Shown piece by piece: positions 9,219-18,567 of a DNA stretch of 64,000 nucleotides. How positions within the stretch are numbered: the stretch's first letter is position 1; each line of letters begins with the position of its first letter. Position numbers and translations under genes: made by a program. Source of the stretch: CAIXSC01 sp046349915 (lineage in GTDB: Bacteria; Planctomycetota; Planctomycetia; Pirellulales; Pirellulaceae); the NCBI GenBank assembly GCA_046349915.1, contig JAXMBL010000003.1:124001-188000 (forward strand), in the 5' to 3' direction. Below the pieces are notes generated by a model. That model was not told where the DNA came from. It worked only from the letters and a program-made list of their open reading frames with translations, and ran no database searches.

Positions 9219-9908
9219 ATGTTCCGTAATTTCGCCATCCTGCCCGCATTGGCTGTTTTCGCTGCCTTGGTTGCCAACGCGGGTTGCCGCGGGCACCAAT
9301 ACGCACGCGTGATTCAGCCAGGCGAGAAGGAAATGATCGGGAGTCACAAGGCGGGGCAGGAGACATTCAAGCCGCTGGTCGATCAGACAGTCGCCGCACT
9401 GCTCGCTCGCCATGAAGAGGGCGGGGTGATGCAGTTGGCGTCGGCGGGCGGCGAGCCTGTGCCCGCGGGGCGGATGAGCATTTGCTTTGTCGGTGTCGAG
9501 AACAAGACCTCTGAAGAGATCGGCGACTTCAAGGATCAGTTGTACGAACTGATCGACTCGAAGCTCCTCGAGTCGCCTCGTTTTCGCGCTATCAATCGAC
9601 GCTTCGTTCAGGCGGGACTGGACGATCTCAGGCTTCGACCCGAGCAGCTGTTTATCGCCAGCAACATGCAACAATTCGTGCATGTCATGCAGCAGCAGGG
9701 GCAGCCTTTTGACTATCTCATGTACGCTCGCCTGACCTCGGGTACGACTCGCGAGAACAAAGACTTTCAACGCGACTATCTGTTGACGCTGGAACTGATC
9801 GACATTCGAACGGGCGAGCAGGACAAGCAATCGCAGATGATCAGTAAGGGCTATCATCACTCATGGACCAGCCGCGCGATGTCGCAGGTTTGGCCATGGA
9901 GCAACTAG
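9219..9908 (+). CDS. LpoB-like lipoprotein (penicillin-binding-protein activator family)
   Basis: 229 residues from the ATG at 9219, which has AAAGGA just upstream. Positions 1-21 form a lipoprotein signal (MFRNFAILPALAVFAALV) ending in a lipobox with the Cys of NAGC. The body matches the LpoB fold family: a statement on a 'VGVENKTSEEIGDFKDQLYE' type segment, then DSKLLESPRFRAINRRFV, then a substrate-type YLMYARLTSG segment and an LTLELIDIRTGE strand. In proteobacteria LpoB reaches across the periplasm to stimulate the synthase PBP1b. Whether it acts on a synthase in this organism is inference. It overlaps the start of the COG3014-like gene, so the two are probably co-translated. Confidence 0.85.
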   Translation: MFRNFAILPALAVFAALVANAGCRGHQYARVIQPGEKEMIGSHKAGQETFKPLVDQTVAALLARHEEGGVMQLASAGGEPVPAGRMSICFVGVENKTSEEIGDFKDQLYELIDSKLLESPRFRAINRRFVQAGLDDLRLRPEQLFIASNMQQFVHVMQQQGQPFDYLMYARLTSGTTRENKDFQRDYLLTLELIDIRTGEQDKQSQMISKGYHHSWTSRAMSQVWPWSN

Positions 9909-11296
9909 GCGCTCGCGGGAGGCGTGGGGCCGTGGGGTGGCGAGCGAAACCTACAGAGCGATTGAGTCCGCTCACACGATGGGTGTGCGCGGCCATGGTC
10001 TGCGTCAGCGCCGTGGGCTGTTCCACCTATGCCCAGCGAGTTTCCAAGGTACGGTCGGCTTTTTACGAGAATCAACTACCATCGGCCGAGAAGCTGGTGG
10101 CGACCGACTTGAAAAAAGAGGGCGGCGAGTCGGACGTGTTGCGACTCGAGCACGCCATGATTCAACTCGCCTCGGGGCGGCCGCGAGAAGCCGAACAGAC
10201 GTTACGGCAAGTGCGCGACAATTTCGATCATCTAGAGCAGGCCGATCTCGCCGAGACGACTTGGTCGTATCTCACCGACGACAAACGCCGCGCGTATTCG
10301 GGTGAAGACTACGAGAAAGTGCTGATCCGCGCGCTGCTCTCGCTCAGCAATCTCATGTACGACGGTACGGACGCGGAAGCGTACAGTTTGCAGATGATCG
10401 AGAAGCAAGAACAGATCATTGCGGCGGGGTTGGACAAGCACGGCGCGAATCCCAAGGCGAATTATGGGCGAGTTGCCCTGGCGCCTTACCTGCGCGGCGT
10501 ATTACGCGAGGCGACTCACGCCGACTATGACGATGCGGAACGGTCGTTTGCCGCGGTCGTGAGTTGGAGACCGGAATTTCTGCCGGGACGATTCGACGTG
10601 GAGCGTGCGACGAATGGCAGACATTCGGAGCCAGGCCATGGCGTCCTGTATGTCTTCGCCTTCACCGGACGCGGACCCTACAAGGAAGAAGCGGTTGAGG
10701 CGCCGACATCGGCCGCATTGCTGATCGCGGGTGAAATTGTCAGCGCCGTGGGCAAACAGACGGTGCCTCCCAATATCGCCCCTGTGAAAGTGCCCAAAGT
10801 TGTGGCTCGCCCCAATTCCGTGCAGGCCGTGAAAGCGTCCGTCAATTCGCGACCTGTGGGAGCGACTGCCACGATCACCGACGTCACGCTGCTGGCTCGC
10901 CAACAATGCGACGCCATGATGCCGCAAACGGTCGCCCGCGCAGTTGCGCGACGAGTTGTCAAAATGGGCGTTGTCTATGGCACCAAAGAGGCCGTTGGCT
11001 TCGCCAAGCACGAGGCGGCAAGCCTCGCCGTCGACTTGGCGGGCATCGCTTGGGAAGCGACCGAGTCGGCCGATACTCGCTGCTGGGGCCTGCTGCCCGA
11101 CAAGATTCAGGTGCTGCGAGTCGAACTGCCGGAGGGGGAGCATGAATTGTTGTTGACCCCTATCTCCGCCAACTCGTCTGCCGTCGGTGCGACCGTCTCC
11201 CAGCGAGTTTGGGTGGGAGATGGTCGAAACACCTACGCACTGGCCAACTTCCCGACAGGTTCGTTGGTTGGCCAAGTGCTGGTTAGTCATCGCTAG
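9863..11296 (+). CDS. COG3014-like lipoprotein paired with LpoB
   Basis: Up to 477 residues. An ATG at 9863 (used here) or 9896 would both overlap the end of the lpoB-like gene; 9896 gives a more ordinary signal peptide. The hydrophobic stretch WVCAAMVCVSAVG precedes a lipobox Cys (C53), so the mature protein is probably membrane-anchored. The N-terminal half is helical and TPR-like (QLPSAEKLVATDLKKEG, then AMIQLASGRPREAEQTL). The middle and C-terminal parts include YVFAFTGRGPYKEE and LPDKIQVLRVELPEGEHEL. This arrangement next to LpoB is the known genomic neighbourhood of the uncharacterised COG3014 family. Its molecular function is unknown; a role with LpoB in envelope synthesis is inferred from context only. 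Confidence 0.8.
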   Translation: MDQPRDVAGLAMEQLGARGRRGAVGWRAKPTERLSPLTRWVCAAMVCVSAVGCSTYAQRVSKVRSAFYENQLPSAEKLVATDLKKEGGESDVLRLEHAMIQLASGRPREAEQTLRQVRDNFDHLEQADLAETTWSYLTDDKRRAYSGEDYEKVLIRALLSLSNLMYDGTDAEAYSLQMIEKQEQIIAAGLDKHGANPKANYGRVALAPYLRGVLREATHADYDDAERSFAAVVSWRPEFLPGRFDVERATNGRHSEPGHGVLYVFAFTGRGPYKEEAVEAPTSAALLIAGEIVSAVGKQTVPPNIAPVKVPKVVARPNSVQAVKASVNSRPVGATATITDVTLLARQQCDAMMPQTVARAVARRVVKMGVVYGTKEAVGFAKHEAASLAVDLAGIAWEATESADTRCWGLLPDKIQVLRVELPEGEHELLLTPISANSSAVGATVSQRVWVGDGRNTYALANFPTGSLVGQVLVSHR

Positions 11297-11318
11297 CAGC
11301 CCATCGTTCAGGGCTGCT
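11295..11318. terminator. Hairpin at the convergent end of the lipoprotein pair
   Basis: Perfect 8-bp stem (AGCAGCCC / GGGCTGCT) with an 8-nt loop, starting inside the TAG stop of the upstream gene and 24 bases before the end of the convergent giant gene. There is no T-run, so a bidirectional terminator is plausible but not proven. Confidence 0.5.
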
Positions 11319-11341
11319 GGTAGCAATCTAGTCCATCCGCT

Positions 11342-14300
11342 TTATCGCGAGCGAGTGCGGCTTCCGGTGGAGTCCGCGATTCGTCCACCTCGACGTCGCG
11401 ATACGTTCGAGTCATCCCATGCGGAGAATATGGCGTCAATTGCGTCATCGTCGGTGCTTTCACGAGCCGCGACTGCGTCGAGGACTGAGGATGATGCGAC
11501 CGAATCATCGGCCAGCAGTGCGGAGATCGCATCATCGTTCCTGCGCCCACGCAATCGTTCCGCCCCTTCCGCACTCGCCACGCCGCCACGTTGTCCGCGA
11601 CTATCTGTCAAACGGTCGTCGGAGACCTCGAGCGAGCGGTCGCTCGACCGACGGTCATCCGCTTGTTCTCTGCTGGCGGATCGCGCCGCACGGAGAGTCG
11701 ATTCCGCGGCGGCGGAGGTGAGTGAAGAGGAGGCGGGGAGTGGGTCGGCAATCCCTTGAGGATTCGTGTTGGTCGTCGCCAGTTGGAAGGCGATGCTCGG
11801 TTCTTGCGCTCCTGTCAGACGAGCGGTCGCTCCATCGTACTGGTACACGCGATCGGTGCTGGCGTCGACGACCCACAGGTGATTGACACTAGTGGGGTCG
11901 AGCGTGATGCCGGTGGGACTGGGGTTCGTTGTCGAGAGGGTCCAACTCCCTTCCAGCGCGCCCGCTGTCGTGTAGCGGAATACCTTGTCGCCCGCGGCCA
12001 CATCGTTGACAACCCACAGATGGGCGCCATCGGTGACGATGTCCGTGGAGTTCAAGTTGCCGCTATTCAACGCAAAGCTGGATGTCGCGTTCACTCGCCC
12101 CGCACGTAGCGATGCACCGCCGCTGAAGAAGAAGACGCGATCCTGGGTGGGATCGACAATCCACAGGTTATTGCCCCAGACGGTGATTCCCTCGGGCTTG
12201 CCGACATTCTGCGGCGTCCAACGTCCCAGCAAGGCGCCTGCCTCGTTGTAGATGAAAACTTCGCCGCTTCCGTCGATCACCCATTGAGTGGTCCCATCAG
12301 CACTCGACGCCACGCCTCGCGGCTTGCTATCGGACTTGTCGAGTGCGCTGGCGCCCAGAGCCGTTCCGCTGGCTGCGTACCGGAACTTATTGCGATTGTC
12401 CGCGTCGACCACGAAGAACTTGGTGGCGGGAACCGCCGCAACTACGTTGATGTTGACGGTGGTCGCCGTCGAACTGCTCGACGCATCCGCCGCCCGGTAC
12501 GTGAAGTTGTCCGCGCCGCTATAGCCGGTCGCCGGGGTGTAAAGGAACGACCCATCTCCATTCAGCGACACCGTGCCGTGTGCCGGTCCGCTCGCCAGGA
12601 TCGCGGTTAGCGTCTCGCCATCGGCATCCACGTCGTTCGTCAACAGCCCGCGAGCTGGCACATTCAAGGCGGTGTCTTGATTCGTCGAGTAGGCGTCGGC
12701 CACGGCGACGGGGACGTCGTTGACCGCCGCTACTTGGATCGAAACGGTAACGGTGTTCGAGTCGAGTAGGCCATCGTTCGCTCGATAGGTAAAGCTATCC
12801 GAACCATTGAAGTTCACATTCGGAGTGTAGGTGAATGACCCGTTGGCATTCAGTACGAGTGCCCCGCGAGTCGGACCTGTGACGCGAACGGCCCGCAGAA
12901 CGTCGCCATCGACGTCCGAGTCGTTCGCCAACAACCCAGGCAGAGCGATCGTTAGCGTCGTGTCTTCGGTCGCGTTGTACGTTTCACCGACTGCCACTGG
13001 TGCGTCATTCACCGAAGCAACGTTGATCGTAACGGTCGCTACGGCGGATGTCGCACTGCCGTCGCTAACTTGATAGGTGAAGGAATCGACACCGTAGAAG
13101 TTGGCGGCAGGCGTGTAACTGAACGAGCCGTTGGAATTCAAGCTCAACTCACCGTGGCTCACGCTCGAAACCAGACTGGCCGTTAATGTATCGCCATCCG
13201 CATCCGAGTCGTTCGTCAAGACTCCGCTGACGGCGATGTTTAGTGCGGCGTCCTCGGTTGCGGCATAGGTATTGTCGCTGGCGACGGGAGTGTCGTTGAC
13301 GGACGCCACGGTGATTGTCACGGTGGCCAAGTTAGAATCAACGGCGCCATCGTTCAAGAGATAGGTGAATTGATCGACTCCATTGAAGTTGGCGGCAGGC
13401 GTGTACTGGAACGAGCCATCGGCGTTCAATGTCAAAGAGCCATGAGCCGGTCCGCTGACCAACGACAACGCCAAGCTGTCGCCATCCACATCGTGATCGT
13501 TGTCAAGCACTCCGGCCGCGGCGATATTCAGCGTGCCATCTTCCAGGATGGAGTAGGCGTCGTCGCTGGCGACGGGCGCCGAGTTGCGCGGTTGAATGTC
13601 GATGGCGACGGTCGCTTCACTCGTACCGCCAGCGCCATCGTTAACCGAATAGCTGAAGCTATCGGCGCCGCTATAGCCGGGCGTCGGAATGTAGTCGAAC
13701 GAGCCATCGGAGTTCAGGACGAGCGTTCCATGCGCGGGAGAAGTCGTCAACGTCGCCGTGAGCGAATCGCCATCGACATCGCTATCGTTGGCGAGCACAC
13801 CGGGGACGACTGCTTGTAGCGTCTCTCCCGCGAACATCGTGTAATTATCGTTGACAGCCGAGGGGGCGTCATTGACGGCCTCGATCGAAATCACGAATGT
13901 CTGAGTCGCACTGGTGTCGACTCCGCTGAAGCCGACGCCGCCATTGTCGTGGGCAGCGACCGTTACCACGGCCGTTCCGTGGGCGTTAGGTGCGGGAGTG
14001 AAAGTAAGAGTGCCGTCAGAAGAGATCGTTGGCGAGGCGCTGAATAGGCTTGGATTGTCGTTGCTGACCTGGAAGTCAATTACTTGAGCCGATTCGGATG
14101 CGGGGCCGGCGACGATGTTGGTGGCCCAAGCGGTGATCGTCTGAACTCCGGAATCTTCGAGCACCGTCTGATCAGCGCCTCCGACGAAACTTGGCGCTTG
14201 GTTGGCGACATAGTTTCCGAAGTGCGATGAGCGATGAATTTCGCCATCTTCCAATTCATCGTAGTTGTAGCCTTCCCCGACAATCGGAGTGCCGATCTCG

Positions 14301-17300
14301 ACGGGGATCGATCCGACCACCACGTTGGCGCCTTCACGGACAAACTCCAAGTCGAAGCGATGAGGGCGACCGTCGCCGACAAACTCGATGTCAAACGAAG
14401 CTGTCTGGCCCGAGCCAACGCCGAATAGCGTGCCCGTATGGTTGATAATGCGTACTCGAGGGTCGGAAGCTCGCACGGTGATGTCGAGCGCCACGTTGGT
14501 GGCAGCGTTTTGGATCGCGTTGACGACGCCGTCGGCGACGTTCGAACCGAAGCCGCTGCTGATCTGGAAGTATAGAGGATCACCCGGAGCGATCGGATCG
14601 AGCGTGCCGTTGGCGATCGTCGAGGTCGAACGATTGACAGCTCCGGTCAGAGTGGCGAGCGACTCAAGTCCTTGACGCGGATCGATCGTGCTTTCCACAT
14701 TGGTCCCCAGACCGATCACGAGCGCTCCGAGCGCATTTAGCCCAGTGACCGTCTCTTGAAGACCGGCGCCCGCATTGAAGGGGGTGGAAGGACGCGAGTT
14801 CTGGGTGAGCGCCGATACGGGCAAAGTCACGCCGCCAGCGCCAACGATGGTGGTCTCGCCCTTGGGTTGATAAGCGAAACCTATGTCGGTTGCCAGCAAG
14901 ACAATGGGAAGGGCGCCATTGCGGAATCCACCGCCGCCGACATTTCCCGCCGCGGGCAAGACGTTGTTCGCCGCGTCAGGAGTGAACGAGGCAAAGTTCG
15001 GAACGTCTCCACTGGCGCCTGGACTCAATTGAGTGGCGGCGAGTCCCGCGAGTCCGCTATCGAGCACTGATCCGTTGTTGTTACCGTCAAAACCGCGTCC
15101 AGTCACCAATTGATAAAGCGCCTCGATGTCAGTCTCCGAACCATCGCCGCCGTACCCTGGAGCCATGCGGTCCAAGGCTGCCTGGATCGCCGTCGAGAAT
15201 CCCGCCGTGCTCGACGCCACGATCGGTTGATTCAAAATGAAGGGGCGGCCAGTGGAATTCTCCAGAGCGAAGCTTCCATACTCTTCGAATCGCCCCACGC
15301 CAAAGCCCAGGTCAGTTCCTGGCAGCGCGGCTTGCAGCGTGCTAATGATCGTGGGAAACGCGGCTCGCACGATGGGGCTATTGCCCGTGAAGCTGCCCGT
15401 ATCGTCGAACAATAAGAAGACGTCCACTCGATCTGCGAGACTTCCAGCGGCAGGCAAGGTCAGACTCACGGTCTGCTGATAGGTCTCGCCGTTCGCCAGT
15501 GAAGTGGAGATGCTCGAAGGCGATACATTGCCGACGGTCGGGTGATTGGCCCCCTCGGGCCAAAGAACGCCGCCTCCCGTGGTGGGATATGTATGGGGAC
15601 CCAATACGCCGCCTTCCTCGCGAACAACGTACGCTCCGGGCGTCAGTCCAATGAAGGCGTACGAACCATCATCGCCCGTGACAGTACGTGGTTCATCGAC
15701 ATCGTAGGAATCGTCGCGATCAAGATCGATGTAGACCGAAACGCCAGAGCGGCCTCGTTCGTGCGAGCCCTGCACGCCATCGCCATCGGTATCGTCAAAC
15801 ACGATTCCATGAATCTCATTGTCGCGGTAGACGCTGGCAAAATTCACTTCGCTCGCGTTCGCCGGTCCTACGACAGCGACCTGCTGCCTCGCGGCCAGCG
15901 GCGTCTTCTCGAGTTCAGGGGTGACGATCTCTCGCACCGAGTAGGCGCCGCGCGCCAGGTGCGTGAACGAATAGGTTCCGACTTCGTTGACCGCGGGCGT
16001 ATAGAAGAGGTCGACCGACGAGGCCGTGGAGGGTTCGCCCGCGTCGAGCGTCCCGTTATCGTTCATATCCAAGTACAACGTGACGCCGCTCAACCCGGGC
16101 TCGTCGGCGTCTCGAACGCCATCCAGATTCGTATCCTTGAAGACGATGCCGCTGATCACGAATTCGGCGATTTCGTGGTTGCCGAAGTTGACGCCTGTTC
16201 GATTCTCGCCATTCAGAACAAGTGTGCTGAAGACCCCGCCCGGATGATTAGTCGGCGTGAATCCCGTCGCCACTTGTTCACGAACGATTGTGTTGCCATA
16301 AGCAACTCCCTCGATCGTGTACGCACCCAGCGAGTCTGTCGTCGCGCTGGGTTCGCCAGCGTCAAAAACTCCGTTGGCATTGGCGTCAACATAGACCAGC
16401 CAATCCGACAGGCCCGCTTCGGCGACCGATTGAACACCGTTGGAATCCAAGTCGCTGAACACCGTTCCACTCAACGTTCCCAGGACGGGCTGTAAACTCT
16501 GGAAGTCGACCGTATGCGTGCCGCCAATCACGACCGATACCGAGGTCGCTGACGAGGTTCCCAACGAGCTGATCCAACCATCTTGCATGACTTCAACGAC
16601 GCGATAGACGCCCACGGGTACACGAGTGAAGCGATAGGCGCCCGAAGAGTCGGTGATGGTGGAAGGTTCCGCAGGATCTTGCGTCGAGTCGCCATCGAGG
16701 TCAAGAAACACGGTCCAGTCGGCGAGTCCCGTTTCGCCGGCATCGACCACTCGATCACCATCGGCATCGTTGCGTACTGTTCCCTGAATCGTGCCGATGC
16801 GCTCGCGAACGCCGAAGTCCACCGCGCTGCGGTTCTCACTGTTCAACAAGCGGAACGAACGAGAGGCTGTGGCGGGTTGAATCGCCAACCAGTCGGCGGG
16901 AACGACCTCGCGAATCGTCAGCGTGCCATAAGAAACGCCTTCAAAGCGGTATTCGCCATTGGCGTCCGTCATCGCGGATCGCTCGCTGGCATCGAGCAAG
17001 CTGTTGCCATTGGCATCCAGATAAACTGTCCAGCCAGAGATGCCTGGCTCCACGGCGCCGCGAGTTCCATTTCCGTCCAAGTCGTTCCATACGACGCCCG
17101 CCACCGACCCTAGTAACGGTTGCAGGTTCAGGAAGTCGACCGTTGGGGCAGCGCCTCGGCCTACCGAGACAAGGACCGAGTTTGATCGTCCCTCGGTGGA
17201 GATCCACCCCTCAGGCATCACTTCAACAACGCGATAAACGCCCGTGTGGATGTCGACAAACGAGTAAGTCCCGTCAGCGCCCGTGGTTCGAGTTGGCTCG

Positions 17301-18223
17301 CTGGCATCGATAATCCCATTGCCGTTCAAGTCGATGAAGACCGTGCGTCCCGCGAGCCCCGCGTCATCGACCGCACGAATTCCATCGCCATTGGCATCGT
17401 TCCACACCGCGCCACGAATTGTCCCGACAGGTGGAATCAGGTTGCCAAAGTCGCGCCCGATGGAGTCGCCTGCCGTAACGGTCACGGTGTAGTGGTCCAA
17501 CGCGCCCTGCAACGGAAACAGGCCGCCTGCGATCGGCGCAAAGCCACCTTGGGGAATCGCGTAGATTGTGACGTTTCCCGTGGGTACGCCCGCAAATAGA
17601 TAATCGCCGTTCGTATCTGAAGTGGTGGTTGGCTCGCCAGCGGTCAACGCTCCGTCGCCGTTCATGTCAAGAAACAGCGTCCAGCCCTCGAAGCCATCCT
17701 CGCCTGATTCCTTGATGCCGTTCTCATTCAGATCCTCATACACTGTGCCGTGGACTTGGCCCGTGGTGACCGGCGCCGTAACGTTCGGGAATTTCACTCG
17801 GACTTCGCGTCCGTCACGCACCGAAATCGTTTGATGATCGCTGAAGCCAGGGGTGGGTGAGAACTCTGGTTCGAGCACTTCGTAGACCGTCGTTGGGCCG
17901 GCGGGCAGCCCCACAAGCGCATAGCGACCCTTCACATCGGTAATCGTGGATGGTTCGCCTGAGTTCAAGCGACCGTCGCCATTGGTGTCGACGAACACCG
18001 TCCAACCTGGCAAGCCATTCTCGGCGGGATCATCAATGCCGTTCGCATTGGCATCCAGGTAGACCACCCCAGTGATGTCGCCCGCCATCAACTGTCGTGA
18101 CTCTAAGGCTTCGCCACTGCACAGCTTACGAGTTGCTCGCCGCAATCGTTTTTGTTGAGTTAACCGCGAAAGGCCGAACCTATGGGCGATGGCACGTAGG
18201 CGAGAGAGAGAGGGCGATTGCAT
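11342..18223 (-). CDS. Giant surface protein: SdrD-type repeats, vWA-like region, cadherin-like repeats, propeller
   Basis: 2293 residues from the ATG at 18223, which has GGAAAG 9 nt upstream; the frame is open 50 codons further but that part is not favoured. A basic N-terminal segment ends in the planctomycete LESRQLMAGD motif. Eight SdrD B-like repeats follow (about 45-880), each with a G-x-V-x-x-D-x-N-x-D-G opening and a second D-x-N-G-D loop, suggesting calcium binding. A vWA-like region has a DDTGSF MIDAS-type motif at 940-945. Next come an Ig-like domain (about 1344) and five cadherin-like repeats (about 1451-1928, each with LxNDxDxDGDxL), then six-bladed-like repeats (LWVVDASTDRVYQY type). 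The last 140 residues are rich in Ser, Asp and Arg and contain AIDAIFSAWDD. Probably exported and adhesive or structural; no function is shown. Confidence 0.88.
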   Translation of the reverse strand: MQSPSLSRLRAIAHRFGLSRLTQQKRLRRATRKLCSGEALESRQLMAGDITGVVYLDANANGIDDPAENGLPGWTVFVDTNGDGRLNSGEPSTITDVKGRYALVGLPAGPTTVYEVLEPEFSPTPGFSDHQTISVRDGREVRVKFPNVTAPVTTGQVHGTVYEDLNENGIKESGEDGFEGWTLFLDMNGDGALTAGEPTTTSDTNGDYLFAGVPTGNVTIYAIPQGGFAPIAGGLFPLQGALDHYTVTVTAGDSIGRDFGNLIPPVGTIRGAVWNDANGDGIRAVDDAGLAGRTVFIDLNGNGIIDASEPTRTTGADGTYSFVDIHTGVYRVVEVMPEGWISTEGRSNSVLVSVGRGAAPTVDFLNLQPLLGSVAGVVWNDLDGNGTRGAVEPGISGWTVYLDANGNSLLDASERSAMTDANGEYRFEGVSYGTLTIREVVPADWLAIQPATASRSFRLLNSENRSAVDFGVRERIGTIQGTVRNDADGDRVVDAGETGLADWTVFLDLDGDSTQDPAEPSTITDSSGAYRFTRVPVGVYRVVEVMQDGWISSLGTSSATSVSVVIGGTHTVDFQSLQPVLGTLSGTVFSDLDSNGVQSVAEAGLSDWLVYVDANANGVFDAGEPSATTDSLGAYTIEGVAYGNTIVREQVATGFTPTNHPGGVFSTLVLNGENRTGVNFGNHEIAEFVISGIVFKDTNLDGVRDADEPGLSGVTLYLDMNDNGTLDAGEPSTASSVDLFYTPAVNEVGTYSFTHLARGAYSVREIVTPELEKTPLAARQQVAVVGPANASEVNFASVYRDNEIHGIVFDDTDGDGVQGSHERGRSGVSVYIDLDRDDSYDVDEPRTVTGDDGSYAFIGLTPGAYVVREEGGVLGPHTYPTTGGGVLWPEGANHPTVGNVSPSSISTSLANGETYQQTVSLTLPAAGSLADRVDVFLLFDDTGSFTGNSPIVRAAFPTIISTLQAALPGTDLGFGVGRFEEYGSFALENSTGRPFILNQPIVASSTAGFSTAIQAALDRMAPGYGGDGSETDIEALYQLVTGRGFDGNNNGSVLDSGLAGLAATQLSPGASGDVPNFASFTPDAANNVLPAAGNVGGGGFRNGALPIVLLATDIGFAYQPKGETTIVGAGGVTLPVSALTQNSRPSTPFNAGAGLQETVTGLNALGALVIGLGTNVESTIDPRQGLESLATLTGAVNRSTSTIANGTLDPIAPGDPLYFQISSGFGSNVADGVVNAIQNAATNVALDITVRASDPRVRIINHTGTLFGVGSGQTASFDIEFVGDGRPHRFDLEFVREGANVVVGSIPVEIGTPIVGEGYNYDELEDGEIHRSSHFGNYVANQAPSFVGGADQTVLEDSGVQTITAWATNIVAGPASESAQVIDFQVSNDNPSLFSASPTISSDGTLTFTPAPNAHGTAVVTVAAHDNGGVGFSGVDTSATQTFVISIEAVNDAPSAVNDNYTMFAGETLQAVVPGVLANDSDVDGDSLTATLTTSPAHGTLVLNSDGSFDYIPTPGYSGADSFSYSVNDGAGGTSEATVAIDIQPRNSAPVASDDAYSILEDGTLNIAAAGVLDNDHDVDGDSLALSLVSGPAHGSLTLNADGSFQYTPAANFNGVDQFTYLLNDGAVDSNLATVTITVASVNDTPVASDNTYAATEDAALNIAVSGVLTNDSDADGDTLTASLVSSVSHGELSLNSNGSFSYTPAANFYGVDSFTYQVSDGSATSAVATVTINVASVNDAPVAVGETYNATEDTTLTIALPGLLANDSDVDGDVLRAVRVTGPTRGALVLNANGSFTYTPNVNFNGSDSFTYRANDGLLDSNTVTVSIQVAAVNDVPVAVADAYSTNQDTALNVPARGLLTNDVDADGETLTAILASGPAHGTVSLNGDGSFLYTPATGYSGADNFTYRAADASSSSTATTVNINVVAAVPATKFFVVDADNRNKFRYAASGTALGASALDKSDSKPRGVASSADGTTQWVIDGSGEVFIYNEAGALLGRWTPQNVGKPEGITVWGNNLWIVDPTQDRVFFFSGGASLRAGRVNATSSFALNSGNLNSTDIVTDGAHLWVVNDVAAGDKVFRYTTAGALEGSWTLSTTNPSPTGITLDPTSVNHLWVVDASTDRVYQYDGATARLTGAQEPSIAFQLATTNTNPQGIADPLPASSSLTSAAAESTLRAARSASREQADDRRSSDRSLEVSDDRLTDSRGQRGGVASAEGAERLRGRRNDDAISALLADDSVASSSVLDAVAARESTDDDAIDAIFSAWDDSNVSRRRGGRIADSTGSRTRSR

Positions 18224-18567
18224 GACTGAGTCTTTCCGGAGATGAGAATGAAGGACACGATTCCGCCGTACAAAGGTCGTACAGTCGAATCTCGCCGACT
18301 TATCCGCCAAAAAAGACTCAAATAGCGCGAGGCGCCCAGGCCGCGAACCCCGCCGGCGGCTATTTGACCACACGAATTGCTCTAATCTCGCTCGGGCGGA
18401 GGGCGGAGATGAGGTGGCCGCGAGTTGCTCTCATCTCGCTTGAGGGGAGGGCGGAGATGAGGTGACCACGAATTGCTCGAATCTCACGAATGGGAGAGTG
18501 GAGGTGAGTCGTGGTACGTGACTGGCTGTGGTTGCTTGAGTGGGGGCAGCGCTCGGACGGCGAGACG
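18224..18567. other. Gap between giant surface gene and TPR gene
   Basis: 344 bases with no gene. The middle holds a 48-bp tandem repeat (listed separately). The part next to 18223 should contain the promoter of the giant surface gene; I see no clear consensus elements. Confidence 0.6.
18371..18514. repeat. 48-bp tandem repeat, 3 diverged copies
   Basis: Units begin at 18371, 18419 and 18467, each opening with CRCGARTTGCTC and carrying an AATCTC-type and a GAGATGAGGTG-type block. The third unit diverges in its second half. The period is a multiple of three and the minus frame reads through, giving a 16-residue periodic peptide, but the lack of a plausible start or codon pattern argues against a gene. 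Confidence 0.85.
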
